Assembly: GCA_024643325.1 (NCBI GenBank) | Contig: JAHEND010000035.1 | Coordinates: 124,001-188,000, forward strand | Length of the DNA stretch: 64,000 nt | Reading direction: 5' to 3' | Source: Sediminicola sp. | Lineage (GTDB): Bacteria > Bacteroidota > Bacteroidia > Flavobacteriales > Flavobacteriaceae | Shown: positions 1 to 9,058 of the stretch, one piece after another | How positions within the stretch are numbered: the stretch's first letter is position 1 | Layout of the letters: each line of letters starts with the position of its first letter | The notes under the pieces: model-generated | The model's database searches: none | The model's input: the letters and a program-made list of their open reading frames with translations, nothing else | What the model was told of the DNA's origin: nothing | Position numbers and translations under genes: made by a program

Positions 1-723
1 AAAGCAAGAAAAAGCACCGATTACACCAAACTAGATACCTTAGCACTAAAACTTCAAGGAGGTCCATTCAACACCTTGTATGTAGACGTCATGAAAAATC
101 CTGAGTACTTATTTAGTGATTCTTATATGGACTTATACAAATTTAGCTATGGGACTGCGACAAGGGTGAACGAACAATTGGTTTATATTGTAAATTTTGA
201 ACCTCGATCCTATGAAGCGGAACCACTGTTTAAAGGGCAGCTTTTTATAGATGTAGAACGCAAAATACTCACTAAGGCTATTTTCTCGCTGGATCTTTCC
301 AACCCAAAAGAGGCTGCTAAACTTTTTGTAAAGAAAAAGCCTAAAAATGCCAATGTATGGCCCACCGATGTAGCCTACAGAGTTGATTATAGAGAAAAAG
401 ACAATAAATGGTATTACGGATACAGCAACTTAGAACTCTCATTTAAAATTGATTGGAATGACAAATTATTCAATTCCGTCTATACCTTAAACTGTGAAAT
501 GGCTATTACTGATTGGGAAAATACAGATAGGGAACAAATGCCAAAACGCAAGGACCTTCTTAGGACCTCTATGATCCTTACTGATGAAGCTGTTGGTTTT
601 TCAGATCCAGATTTCTGGGGAAATTACAATATTATTGAGCCTGAAAAGTCCATAGAAAATGCCATTAAAAAAATAAGAAAGCAACTTTTAAAAGCCAAAG
701 ATAAAGGCGTGGTAAACCCTTAA
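1..723 (+). CDS. carboxypeptidase-like regulatory domain protein, C-terminal part
   Basis: The reading frame is open from the first base of the window, so this is the 3' part of a gene that begins upstream; an internal TTG at 76 is not the true start. The visible 240 residues resemble the C-terminal region of flavobacterial proteins annotated as carboxypeptidase-like regulatory domain-containing, which are secreted or outer-membrane associated: beta-rich segments with many Tyr/Trp and the ending FWGNYNIIEPEKSIENAI. The usual N-terminal signal peptide and CarboxypepD_reg-like domain would lie outside the window. Function is unknown. The next gene starts 7 bases after its stop, so the two are probably co-transcribed. 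Confidence 0.7.
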   Translation, partial: KARKSTDYTKLDTLALKLQGGPFNTLYVDVMKNPEYLFSDSYMDLYKFSYGTATRVNEQLVYIVNFEPRSYEAEPLFKGQLFIDVERKILTKAIFSLDLSNPKEAAKLFVKKKPKNANVWPTDVAYRVDYREKDNKWYYGYSNLELSFKIDWNDKLFNSVYTLNCEMAITDWENTDREQMPKRKDLLRTSMILTDEAVGFSDPDFWGNYNIIEPEKSIENAIKKIRKQLLKAKDKGVVNP

Positions 724-730
724 TGCATCT

Positions 731-1771
731 ATGATCAAAAGAAGACATTTTCTCTCTGGCTTACTATCAATTAGCGCCACAACATTACTAGCCAACACCG
801 CTAAAACACCCAATATTACCAAGAAAAATCTATATCCAAAGCGTTTAGAAAAGGGACAAACTATAGGGTTAATCGCTCCTGGGTTCGCGGTGAGTCAGGA
901 AAAAATGGCCCAAATAGTTTTTTTTATTGAGCAAAGTGGTTTTAAAGTATTTCAGACAGGAAGAATTGGTCAAGAGGGATATTTTAGCAATACGGATGAA
1001 CAAAGGGCACTAGATGTCATGGAAATGTTTTCTAATTCCAACGTAGACGCCATTTTATGTGCAAGAGGTGGTTATGGATGTACACGAATACTCGATTTAT
1101 TAGATTATAAAATCATTAAAAATAATCCTAAAATACTGTTGGGCTTTTCTGATGTGACTGCCCTAATCCAGGGAATATATTCAAAAACTGGTTTAATTGG
1201 GTTTCACGGACCGGTAGGTACCACCATAGAAAATCAATATGCGCTATCCTGCATTCAAGATTTGCTCATGAACCTTTCTGAGCAAACCACTATTAAACCT
1301 ATTAATTTAGAGGAAAGTCAATATAAATCAATTTCTGAATACCAAAGATACACCATCTATCCTGGAGTAGCCAAGGGCAAATTAATTGGAGGAAGCCTAA
1401 CGCTAATTACTGCACTAATAGGGACTCCCTATGAAATAGATTTTACAAACTGTATTGTTTGCATAGAAGATGTAGAGGAAAAACCCTACCGAATAGACAG
1501 AATGCTTACACAGTTACTCGGATCAAAAACATTTAAAGCAGCAGCAGGAATTGCCTTTGGGGTTTGTGCTGGCTGCGACACCGAAAAGAGTCAAGCTAAT
1601 TTCACGCTTAGAGAAGTCATTGAAAATAGAATAAGCCCATTAAAAATACCCGCAGCCTATGGATTATCATTTGGACATGTCCCAGATAATTGCACACTAC
1701 CCATAGGAGCACAATCTATTTTTAATGCAACTCATTTAGTGATCACCGTGGACGAGCCAGTTGTTACATAA
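731..1771 (+). CDS. LD-carboxypeptidase, peptidase family S66
   Basis: This enzyme removes the terminal D-alanine from tetrapeptide stems in peptidoglycan recycling, or acts on related peptides. The S66 triad is visible: nucleophile Ser in GFSDVT (about residue 139), Glu in the IEDVEEKPYR segment (about 245) and His in FGHVPDN (about 314), together with the ARGGYGCTR loop. The N-terminus has twin arginines (KRRHFLSGLL) and a hydrophobic stretch, suggesting Tat export; a tatC gene lies in this window at 5127. Length 346 aa is slightly above the usual 300-330 because of the leader. Gene identity is firm. The Tat assignment is inferred from the motif, and the substrate is not proven. Confidence 0.9.
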   Translation: MIKRRHFLSGLLSISATTLLANTAKTPNITKKNLYPKRLEKGQTIGLIAPGFAVSQEKMAQIVFFIEQSGFKVFQTGRIGQEGYFSNTDEQRALDVMEMFSNSNVDAILCARGGYGCTRILDLLDYKIIKNNPKILLGFSDVTALIQGIYSKTGLIGFHGPVGTTIENQYALSCIQDLLMNLSEQTTIKPINLEESQYKSISEYQRYTIYPGVAKGKLIGGSLTLITALIGTPYEIDFTNCIVCIEDVEEKPYRIDRMLTQLLGSKTFKAAAGIAFGVCAGCDTEKSQANFTLREVIENRISPLKIPAAYGLSFGHVPDNCTLPIGAQSIFNATHLVITVDEPVVT

Positions 1772-1814
1772 TCGCTACAATTATCACAAAGTATATAATA
1801 GGATCTTAGAATAA

Positions 1815-4016
1815 CTAATTGGCTACCTCGCTTATAAATTTAATGCGGTACAATCTGAGCTCCTCTTCTTCATAATCACCATCAAAGGCCTCATTAGCTA
1901 TTTCAATATCATCTGAATCAGATTGTAAAAAATAGTCATGTAATTCCTCTTGTTGGTCTTCATCTAAAATTTCATCTAACCAGTACCCCAAGTTTAATTT
2001 AGTTCCTGAAAAGACTATTTGTTCCATTTCTTTAATCAAATCTGTTGTAGTGAGCCCCTTTGCTTGAGCTATGTCATCTAAGGGTAGTTTTCTATCAATA
2101 TTTTGAATGATATAGAGTTTTAAAACAGAATTGGCACCAGTACTTTTTACCACTAAGTCTTGGGGTCTATGAATACCGTTATCTTTAACGTATTGATTTA
2201 TAGCCTCAATAAAAGGAGTACCATACTTTTTAGCTTTACCCTCACCAACTCCATGAATATTAACAAGTTCCTCGTGAGTTAAAGGGTATTTTAACGCCAT
2301 GTCTTGCAAAGAAGGTTCCTGAAAAATCACATATGGAGGTACTTTGAGTTTCTTAGATTGTGATACAGTAAGTGACTTTAATACTTTGTAAAGGGCTTCA
2401 TCTGCCACACCAGCAGCAGCTTTAGCCGCACTCACAATAGCCTGATCATTAGCGGCATTATAAATATGGTCTTTTGTCATTAAAAAAGAAACTGGGCTAT
2501 CTAAGAAAGACTTTCCAAGAGCAGTTAATTTGAGAATACCATACTGTTCAATTTCTTTTTTGAGATAACCAGCTACCAAAGATTGGCGTATCAATGCCAT
2601 CCAATAACCTTTGTCTTTTTCAGCACCAATTCCAAAAAAAGGCTTCTCATCTGTTCTGTGAGAACTGATCAATGCATTGGCCTTACCTATGAGTACTTTT
2701 ACAATTTCTTTAGACTTGAACTTCTCCTTGGTTTCTTGAACAACAGTTAACAATTTAACCAGTTGTTCTCCGGCTTCTTCTTTTTCTTTAGGGTTTCTCG
2801 AATTATCATCCATATCTGCACCTTCACCATGTACCTCATCAAAATCTTCTCCAAAGTAGTGAAGTATAAATTTTCTTCTACAAATGGAAGTCTCCGCAAA
2901 ACCAACAATTTCTTGTAATAAAGCGTTGCCTATTTCTTGCTCAGCAACCGGTTTACCCGCCATGAACTTTTCTAACTTCTCTACATCTTTATAAGAGTAA
3001 AAAGCCAAGCAATGACCCTCTCCTCCATCTCTACCAGCCCTTCCTGTTTCTTGATAATAACTTTCAATGCTCTTTGGAATATCGTGGTGAATAACATACC
3101 TCACATCTGGCTTATCTATACCCATTCCAAAGGCTATGGTGGCCACTACAACGTCTACTTCTTCCATAAGAAACATGTCCTGATATTTTGACCTTGTTTT
3201 AGTATCAAAACCAGCATGATAAGGTACTGCACTTACCCCATTAACCTGTAAAATCTGAGCCAATTCCTCTACCTTCTTTCTACTGAGGCAATAAATGATC
3301 CCTGATTTACCTATATGTTGTTTGACAAATCTAATAATATCTGCCTCTACATTCTGGGTTTTTGGCCGCACTTCATAAAAAAGATTAGGCCTATTAAAGG
3401 ATGATTTAAAAACTGTTGCATCTGTAATACCCAAATTCTTAATAATATCTTCCTGAACTTTAGGCGTTGCTGTTGCCGTTAAGCCAATGATTGGAATATT
3501 TACCCCAATCCTTTCAATAATTCTTTGTAAATTTCTGTATTCAGGCCTAAAATCATGACCCCACTCTGAAATACAATGTGCCTCATCTACTGCAACAAAT
3601 GAAACTGTTAATGTATTTAAAAAAGCTACATTTTCTTCCTTAGTCAAGGATTCCGGGGCTACATATAAAAGTTTGGTAATTCCATTGGTTAGATCACTTT
3701 TTACTTGCTTTATTTCTGTCTTAGTTAGAGAGGAGTTTAAAACATGAGCCACTCCTGGATTGGCAGAAACACCTCTAATAGCGTCAACCTGATTTTTCAT
3801 TAATGCAATTAAAGGAGACACCACTATGGCCGTTCCCTTTTGAAGCAAAGCGGGCAATTGATAGCACATAGATTTACCCCCACCAGTAGGCATGATCACA
3901 AAACTATGTTTCTTAGCTAATACATTCTTAATCACAGCTTCTTGACGTCCTTTAAACTCCGAGAAACCAAAATATTGTTTCAGGGCAGCACGCAAGTCAT
4001 AATCATTCATTTCCAT
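1815..4016 (-). CDS. recQ: ATP-dependent DNA helicase RecQ
   Basis: A 3'-5' superfamily 2 DNA helicase for recombination and replication repair. Walker A MPTGGGKS lies at about residues 42-49, DEAH box VDEAHCISEWGHDFRPEYR at about 143-160, helicase motifs V/VI (ATIAFGMGIDKPDVR, YYQETGRAGRDG) follow, then the RQC winged-helix region and a C-terminal HRDC domain (HGVGEGKAKKYG, about 590-610). Length 733 aa is typical. Odd point: the RQC zinc motif keeps only its first Cys (SICRRKFILHYFGE, about 378); the expected CxxCxxC that follows reads GADMDDN. The start is ATG at 4016, with a second in-frame ATG two codons later. It is divergent from kdsD. Confidence 0.96.
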   Translation of the reverse strand: MEMNDYDLRAALKQYFGFSEFKGRQEAVIKNVLAKKHSFVIMPTGGGKSMCYQLPALLQKGTAIVVSPLIALMKNQVDAIRGVSANPGVAHVLNSSLTKTEIKQVKSDLTNGITKLLYVAPESLTKEENVAFLNTLTVSFVAVDEAHCISEWGHDFRPEYRNLQRIIERIGVNIPIIGLTATATPKVQEDIIKNLGITDATVFKSSFNRPNLFYEVRPKTQNVEADIIRFVKQHIGKSGIIYCLSRKKVEELAQILQVNGVSAVPYHAGFDTKTRSKYQDMFLMEEVDVVVATIAFGMGIDKPDVRYVIHHDIPKSIESYYQETGRAGRDGGEGHCLAFYSYKDVEKLEKFMAGKPVAEQEIGNALLQEIVGFAETSICRRKFILHYFGEDFDEVHGEGADMDDNSRNPKEKEEAGEQLVKLLTVVQETKEKFKSKEIVKVLIGKANALISSHRTDEKPFFGIGAEKDKGYWMALIRQSLVAGYLKKEIEQYGILKLTALGKSFLDSPVSFLMTKDHIYNAANDQAIVSAAKAAAGVADEALYKVLKSLTVSQSKKLKVPPYVIFQEPSLQDMALKYPLTHEELVNIHGVGEGKAKKYGTPFIEAINQYVKDNGIHRPQDLVVKSTGANSVLKLYIIQNIDRKLPLDDIAQAKGLTTTDLIKEMEQIVFSGTKLNLGYWLDEILDEDQQEELHDYFLQSDSDDIEIANEAFDGDYEEEELRLYRIKFISEVAN

Positions 4017-4088
4017 AAGATTGTTCCGTCATTTTTTTGGGGTGGGTCTTTTTATCTTAATAATTTAAGTAAAAACACCGCATATAGG

Positions 4089-4096
4089 TATCTTTG
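4089..4096 (+). promoter_or_regulatory. -7 box of the kdsD operon promoter
   Basis: TATCTTTG matches the Bacteroidota -7 consensus TAnnTTTG. It predicts a transcription start near 4100 and a leader of about 60 bases before kdsD. I see no clear TTG -33 element at the normal spacing. Confidence 0.55.
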
Positions 4097-4161
4097 TGTA
4101 ATTTTGTTTTTTAAATATAATACATTCTTTTTGCAAAAGAACCATAAAAAATAATTTTCAG

Positions 4162-5127
4162 TTGAATCCTACCCCAAAAATTTTAGAGAGCGCCATAAGA
4201 ACTTTTCAAATTGAAAGGGATGCATTAGACGCCATTATACCTCTTTTAAATGAAGCTTTTGAAAAGGCCGTTGAAACCATCCTACAATCTACTGGACGAG
4301 TGGTAATAACGGGTATTGGAAAAAGCGCTATTATAGCCAATAAAATAGTTGCTACAATGAATTCAACGGGAACACCTGCTATTTTTATGCACGCTGCTGA
4401 TGCCATTCATGGAGACTTAGGTACCATCCAAAATGGAGACACTGTGATATGTATTTCAAAAAGTGGGAATACTCCTGAAATTAAAGTTTTGGTTCCACTG
4501 ATAAAGCGAGGGCAAAACCCCTTAATAGCTATTACTGGAAATCCAGATTCATTTTTAGCCCAAAAAGCAGATTATGTACTAAATACCTATGTAGCTAAAG
4601 AAGCTTGCCCAAATAACTTAGCACCTACAACCAGTACTACTGCGCAACTGGTTATGGGAGACGCCCTTTCTATATGCCTTTTAGAACTCAAAGATTTTGG
4701 ATCCAAAGATTTCGCCCAATACCACCCTGGAGGAGCATTGGGAAAAAAATTATATTTAAGGGTGGCTGATCTGGTCAAAAATAATGCCACTCCTATGGTT
4801 GCTCCAAACAGTATGGTCAAGGAGGTCATTGTGGAAATATCTGAGAAACTTCTTGGTGCTGTAGCTGTAGTAGATGAAAGCAAGATTGTGGGTATTGTTA
4901 CAGATGGAGATATCAGAAGAATGCTCAATAAGCACGATAATATTGCTGCGCTCACTGCAAAAGACATCATGAGTCATTCTCCTAAAACTATTTCTCAAGA
5001 CGCTATGGCGGTAGAGGCACTAAAAATCATGCAAGAAAACCACATCACACAATTATTAGCAGTTCATGAAAATAATTATGTGGGAATTGTTCATTTACAT
5101 AACTTAATTCAAGAAGGACTGGTATAA
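4162..5127 (+). CDS. kdsD: D-arabinose 5-phosphate isomerase (KdsD/KpsF family)
   Basis: Converts ribulose 5-phosphate to arabinose 5-phosphate, the first committed step toward Kdo for LPS. It has an N-terminal SIS domain (about residues 35-175, with TGIGKSAIIANKI and CISKSGNTPE phosphosugar-binding loops and the conserved YHPGGALGKKL) followed by a tandem CBS pair (about 205-320). Length 321 aa fits the family. The start is TTG at 4162; no ATG lies nearby in frame, and the N-terminus matches family length. Its stop overlaps the tatC start (TAATG), so translation is probably coupled. It heads the operon kdsD-tatC-CMD-lptB. Confidence 0.94.
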   Translation: MNPTPKILESAIRTFQIERDALDAIIPLLNEAFEKAVETILQSTGRVVITGIGKSAIIANKIVATMNSTGTPAIFMHAADAIHGDLGTIQNGDTVICISKSGNTPEIKVLVPLIKRGQNPLIAITGNPDSFLAQKADYVLNTYVAKEACPNNLAPTTSTTAQLVMGDALSICLLELKDFGSKDFAQYHPGGALGKKLYLRVADLVKNNATPMVAPNSMVKEVIVEISEKLLGAVAVVDESKIVGIVTDGDIRRMLNKHDNIAALTAKDIMSHSPKTISQDAMAVEALKIMQENHITQLLAVHENNYVGIVHLHNLIQEGLV

Positions 5128-5957
5128 TGGCAAAGCAAAAGAATGTAAATGAAATGTCTTTTTTAGACCATTTAGAAGAACTCAGATGGCATCTTATTCG
5201 TGCTACCATGGGTGTTCTTATTATAGGAACTGTAGCTTTTTTAATGAAAGACTTTGTTTTTGAAACGGTCTTATTCGGTCCGAAAAAACCAGATTTCCCT
5301 ACCTATAAGATGTTCTGTAACCTATCGCAATTGTTAGGCTTTAGCGACGCATTTTGTAGCTCTGAACCGCTTTTCAGAATTCAAAGCAGGGAAATGGCAG
5401 GCCAATTTTCTGCGCATATATGGACTTCTATTTGGGCAGGTCTGATTGTAGGCTTCCCATACGTATTGTATGAAATTTGGAAATTCATTGGTCCTGGCCT
5501 GCATGAGTCAGAAAGAAAAAATGCCAGAGGATTTATATTCGTAGCCTCGTTTTTATTTTTCTCAGGAGTACTTTTTGGCTACTATATTGTAGCACCATTA
5601 TCCATTAATTTTTTAGGAAGCTACACCGTCAGTAAAGAGGTTTTTAACGATATTGACTTAAATTCCTATGTAGCCACAGTAAGAGCCTCTGTATTGGCCT
5701 GTGGACTTATTTTTGAGCTACCAATAGTCGTTTATTTTCTAACTAAAGTGGGCTTGGTGACCCCTGAGATACTCAAAAAGTACCGTAAAATATCGTTGGT
5801 AGTTGTTTTAATACTCTCTGCTATTATTACACCTCCAGATGTGGCCAGCCAAATAGTTGTTGCTGTGCCCATTATGATACTATACCAAATTAGTATTGTA
5901 ATTTCTAGAATAGTGATCAAAAGAGATTTAAAAAAGATGCGCAAAAATGGAAAATAA
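5127..5957 (+). CDS. tatC: Sec-independent protein translocase TatC
   Basis: Multispanning inner-membrane core of the twin-arginine translocase; it binds the RR signal of folded cargo. The N-terminus MSFLDHLEELRWHLIRA is the hallmark cytosolic segment of TatC, followed by about six membrane segments and conserved FPYVLYEIWKFIGPGL. Length 276 aa, with the insertion after TM1 usual in Bacteroidota. It overlaps kdsD by one base and the downstream CMD gene by 11 bases. TatA/B genes are not in this window. The Tat-like leader of the LD-carboxypeptidase at 731 is a plausible substrate. Confidence 0.97.
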   Translation: MAKQKNVNEMSFLDHLEELRWHLIRATMGVLIIGTVAFLMKDFVFETVLFGPKKPDFPTYKMFCNLSQLLGFSDAFCSSEPLFRIQSREMAGQFSAHIWTSIWAGLIVGFPYVLYEIWKFIGPGLHESERKNARGFIFVASFLFFSGVLFGYYIVAPLSINFLGSYTVSKEVFNDIDLNSYVATVRASVLACGLIFELPIVVYFLTKVGLVTPEILKKYRKISLVVVLILSAIITPPDVASQIVVAVPIMILYQISIVISRIVIKRDLKKMRKNGK

Positions 5958-6297
5958 AGTTCAAGAGTTTAATGAATACAGGGCTAAGATGAATGACAAA
6001 ATCTTAGCTGACAATAATAAGTTAATCAAACGTATTTTTAATTTAGATACCAATGCTTTTTCAGAAGGAGCTCTAGATGTAAAAACAAAAGAACTTCTAG
6101 GCTTAGTAGCCTCTGCTGTATTGCGATGTGACGACTGTGTAAAATACCACTTAGAAGGGGCTTCAAAGACTGGTGCCAGTCAAGAAGAAGTTATGGAAAC
6201 ACTAGGAATAGCTACTTTAGTTGGTGGAACTATTGTCATTCCTCATTTAAGAAGGGCATACGAATATTGGGAAGCTATTCAAGAAGAAAATAAATAA
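5947..6297 (+). CDS. carboxymuconolactone decarboxylase family (AhpD-like) protein
   Basis: A small all-helical protein of the CMD/AhpD fold. It carries the redox CxxC with downstream His, RCDDCVKYHLEGA (about residues 59-71), typical of the AhpD-like alkylhydroperoxidase subgroup rather than of true decarboxylases. Length 116 aa is normal. It overlaps tatC by 11 bases and precedes lptB by 20, so it is in the envelope operon. A thiol peroxidase or disulfide reductase role is inferred from the motif; the physiological substrate is unknown. Confidence 0.9.
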   Translation: MENKVQEFNEYRAKMNDKILADNNKLIKRIFNLDTNAFSEGALDVKTKELLGLVASAVLRCDDCVKYHLEGASKTGASQEEVMETLGIATLVGGTIVIPHLRRAYEYWEAIQEENK

Positions 6298-6317
6298 CCA
6301 TCACCAAACAACTTTAT

Positions 6318-7058
6318 ATGAAATTAAGTGCCACAAATATCATGAAGTCTTACCGCGGTCGCACCGTAGTTAAAGGTATTTCCCTGGAAGTAAATCAAGG
6401 AGAAATAGTCGGTTTACTAGGGCCTAACGGTGCAGGTAAAACCACTTCATTCTACATGATTGTTGGCCTCATAAAACCCAATAGTGGTGCCATACATTTG
6501 GACCAAACAAATATTACCAATTACCCCATGTACAAACGTGCTCAAAGCGGTATTGGCTATTTGGCTCAAGAAGCTTCTGTGTTTAGAAAATTAAGCATTG
6601 AAGAAAATATCATGAGCGTATTGCAACTCACTAATCTCTCCAAGAAAGAGCAGGAAATGAAAATGGAGTCCCTTATTGAAGAATTTAGTTTGGGACACAT
6701 CAGAAAAAACAGGGGCGACTTGCTTTCAGGTGGAGAAAGAAGAAGAACAGAAATTGCTAGAGCATTAGCCACGGATCCAAAATTTATACTTTTAGACGAG
6801 CCATTTGCTGGCGTAGACCCTGTAGCAGTAGAAGATATTCAAAGAATTGTAGCCCAACTAAAAGATAAAAATATTGGAATTTTAATCACTGACCATAACG
6901 TTCAAGAGACTTTGGCAATCACAGAACGATCTTACTTAATGTTCGAGGGAGGCATACTAAAAGCTGGAGTTCCAGAAGATTTAGCTAAAGATGAAATGGT
7001 CAGAAAAGTATATTTAGGACAAAATTTTGAGCTTAGAAAAAAGAAACTCGATTTTTAA
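6318..7058 (+). CDS. lptB: LPS export ABC transporter ATP-binding protein LptB
   Basis: Cytoplasmic ATPase of the LptB2FG complex that extracts LPS from the inner membrane for transport to the surface. Walker A GPNGAGKTTSF (about 34-44), signature LLSGGERRRTEIARAL (about 137-152), Walker B FILLDEPFAGVDP (about 157-169) and H-loop LITDHN are intact. Length 246 aa and the whole-length pattern match LptB rather than a generic ABC ATPase. Being in one operon with kdsD links Kdo synthesis and LPS export. Its 3' end overlaps the convergent pssA by four bases. Confidence 0.94.
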   Translation: MKLSATNIMKSYRGRTVVKGISLEVNQGEIVGLLGPNGAGKTTSFYMIVGLIKPNSGAIHLDQTNITNYPMYKRAQSGIGYLAQEASVFRKLSIEENIMSVLQLTNLSKKEQEMKMESLIEEFSLGHIRKNRGDLLSGGERRRTEIARALATDPKFILLDEPFAGVDPVAVEDIQRIVAQLKDKNIGILITDHNVQETLAITERSYLMFEGGILKAGVPEDLAKDEMVRKVYLGQNFELRKKKLDF

Positions 7059-7771
7059 TGATGCTGCTTATAAAATAAGCCACTCAAAATATAAGTCAAA
7101 ATAACTAAGGCTAATCCCATAAATTCTAACCAAAACAACAGCAATACTGATAGTACAATAAAGAAATATCTCAACCTATTATCTTGCCAGCTAAAATTTA
7201 TAAATTTCAAAGAAAATAACTTAATTGGTGCGTTCATTACTGTTACCATAAAAATGGAGAAACCGACTAGAAAATAGGGTGACAATAATACTTCTTTTAA
7301 ACCATCTGAGGTATGAAAAATAAGCATAGAGGGAATAGAGAGTACCAGTAATGCTGCAGCAGGGGTGGGTAAGCCTATAAAATGATCCGTTTGTCTCGTG
7401 TCAATGTTAAAAAAAGCCAATCGGAAAGCTGCCCCAATTGGAATAATTAAACCCACCAATGGTAGCTGATCAAATAGGAGTACCTCTACTAGTGTAAATT
7501 CAGATGGATTTAACATCTTATAAATAGCCAAACCAGGAACGACGCCAGAAGTCACTAAATCTGCAAGAGAGTCTAGCTGCTTCCCCATTTCACTTTTCAC
7601 ATGTAGTATTCGAGCTACAAAACCATCAAAAAAGTCAAAAACAATACCCGTAAAAACAAACAGCATTGCTAAAAGTATCTCATTTTCTAAAACAGCAATT
7701 ACAGCTAATAAGCCAGATAATAAATTCAATGCGGTAATCGCATTTGGAATAAAACTTTTAATACTTTTCAC
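7055..7771 (-). CDS. pssA: CDP-diacylglycerol-serine O-phosphatidyltransferase (CDP-alcohol phosphatidyltransferase)
   Basis: Makes phosphatidylserine, the precursor of phosphatidylethanolamine, at the inner membrane. The CDP-alcohol phosphatidyltransferase signature DGFVAR...GKQLDSLAD (pattern DGxxAR-x8-GxxxDxxxD) is at about residues 48-70, among several membrane helices; the N-terminal IPNAITALNLLSG is typical of PssA. Length 238 aa is normal. The start is GTG at 7771, almost directly behind a -7 box (7776-7783), so the mRNA may be nearly leaderless. It converges on lptB with a four-base overlap of the ends. Confidence 0.9.
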   Translation of the reverse strand: MKSIKSFIPNAITALNLLSGLLAVIAVLENEILLAMLFVFTGIVFDFFDGFVARILHVKSEMGKQLDSLADLVTSGVVPGLAIYKMLNPSEFTLVEVLLFDQLPLVGLIIPIGAAFRLAFFNIDTRQTDHFIGLPTPAAALLVLSIPSMLIFHTSDGLKEVLLSPYFLVGFSIFMVTVMNAPIKLFSLKFINFSWQDNRLRYFFIVLSVLLLFWLEFMGLALVILTYILSGLFYKQHH

Positions 7772-7775
7772 GCGT

Positions 7776-7783
7776 CAAAAATA
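7776..7783 (-). promoter_or_regulatory. -7 box of the pssA promoter
   Basis: On the minus strand this reads TATTTTTG, a full TAnnTTTG match. The last G is only five bases from the GTG start at 7771, implying a leader of a few bases at most. No well-spaced TTG -33 is seen. Confidence 0.5.
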
Positions 7784-7861
7784 CAATAATAACACAACAT
7801 CTCACTAAAGCTGGTTGAGAAATGGGATTTGTATATATTTACACAAATATTAACTACGTAA

Positions 7862-9049
7862 ATGAAGACCAATTTATTTTGTTACTTTCTTGTTTTTATT
7901 TTCTTTGGAAACCTCACGCAAGCACAAGATTTCAAATTAAGTGAATATGCTTCTATAAGCGTATTGACCTGTGAACCCGGTACGGATTTGTATGCCTCCT
8001 TTGGACATTCAGCAATAAGAGTTCAAGACCCCATGATGCAACTAGACATTATTTACAATTATGGGATTTTCGATTTTTACGCACCAAATTTCTATACAAA
8101 CTTCATTAAAGGAGACCTTACTTACACCCTAGGAAGACAATATTTTAGTGACTTTCTATTTGAATATGAAATGGAAAACAGGGGGGTTAAAGAACAAGTA
8201 CTTCGATTAGATAAAACGAATAGGAACCGTTTATTTAATTTTTTAGAAAAAAACTACCGTCCAGAAAATAGAGATTACTCCTACGACTTTTTCTTCAACA
8301 ATTGTGCAACAAAAATCAGAGACCTTATAGAGGACAAGGATCTGATTAGTGGCGTACAAATAAACCTAGGGGCTAACGAACTTAAAACTTTTAGAGATCT
8401 CATCGCAGAAAACTTGTCCTTAAACAGTTGGGCTTTGTTTGGCATTAATCTTGCATTAGGCAGCAAAGTAGATCAAACAATAACGCCAAGAGAATACCAG
8501 TTCTTACCAAACTATCTCTCTGAATCCTTGAAAATGCTTACAATTAATGGCTTACCCCTTGTTGAAAATGATCGTATGTCTTACGATTCAAAACCTACAA
8601 AAAAAATTCAAGAAAAATTTTACAAAACACCAGCTTTCATGAGTTTCTCAGTGCTAATCCTTAGCTTAATTATAGGAACAATGACGTATTTTAAGGGGGC
8701 GAAATTGTGGGGGTTTGATTTAATATTATTTGGCTTAAGTGCTTTGGGCAGTCTGCTGCTACTTTTTTTGTGGTTTCTGACCAACCACCACCCTACTGTG
8801 AACAATTTCAACTTATTATGGGTTTCTCCATGGGCCTTTTTAGTGATTTGGGTAAAAATTAAAACCAGATTCAGGAAGCCCACAAAAGTGGAGTCTTATA
8901 TCGCTATAATATTTGTTTTGTCTCTTAGTGCAACACCTTTCGTTCACTGGATTGGAATACAAAAATTCGATCCCTTATTTTTCCCAATCATAGGTGCTTT
9001 ATGGATGAGAAGCGTACCTTTGGCGTTTCAAATGAATCCTTCAAAATAG
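7862..9049 (+). CDS. DUF4105 (Lnb N-terminal periplasmic) domain protein with membrane C-terminus
   Basis: Begins with a signal peptide (about residues 1-21, ending TQAQ). The DUF4105/Lnb-type domain follows, with its conserved start SVLTCEPGTDLYASFGHSAIRV and later FFNNCATKIRDL; the spaced Cys, His and Asn suggest a papain-like hydrolase fold. The C-terminal 130 residues hold about four hydrophobic helices. Length 395 aa fits Bacteroidota members. The domain is periplasmic by topology. Function is not established; a role in envelope lipid or peptide processing is only inferred. It is followed after 9 bases by the ABC-F gene. Confidence 0.85.
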   Translation: MKTNLFCYFLVFIFFGNLTQAQDFKLSEYASISVLTCEPGTDLYASFGHSAIRVQDPMMQLDIIYNYGIFDFYAPNFYTNFIKGDLTYTLGRQYFSDFLFEYEMENRGVKEQVLRLDKTNRNRLFNFLEKNYRPENRDYSYDFFFNNCATKIRDLIEDKDLISGVQINLGANELKTFRDLIAENLSLNSWALFGINLALGSKVDQTITPREYQFLPNYLSESLKMLTINGLPLVENDRMSYDSKPTKKIQEKFYKTPAFMSFSVLILSLIIGTMTYFKGAKLWGFDLILFGLSALGSLLLLFLWFLTNHHPTVNNFNLLWVSPWAFLVIWVKIKTRFRKPTKVESYIAIIFVLSLSATPFVHWIGIQKFDPLFFPIIGALWMRSVPLAFQMNPSK

Positions 9050-9058
9050 CGCAGTAAT

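Noticed and set aside
3942-4154. 70-codon plus-strand frame spanning the recQ start and the recQ-kdsD gap
   Set aside because: It overlaps recQ coding sequence and the kdsD -7 box, and its product resembles no protein I recognise.
4587-4970. 127-codon open frame on the minus strand inside kdsD
   Set aside because: It lies wholly within a well-conserved gene on the other strand, and its product is low-complexity Ser/Thr/Leu typical of antisense shadow frames.
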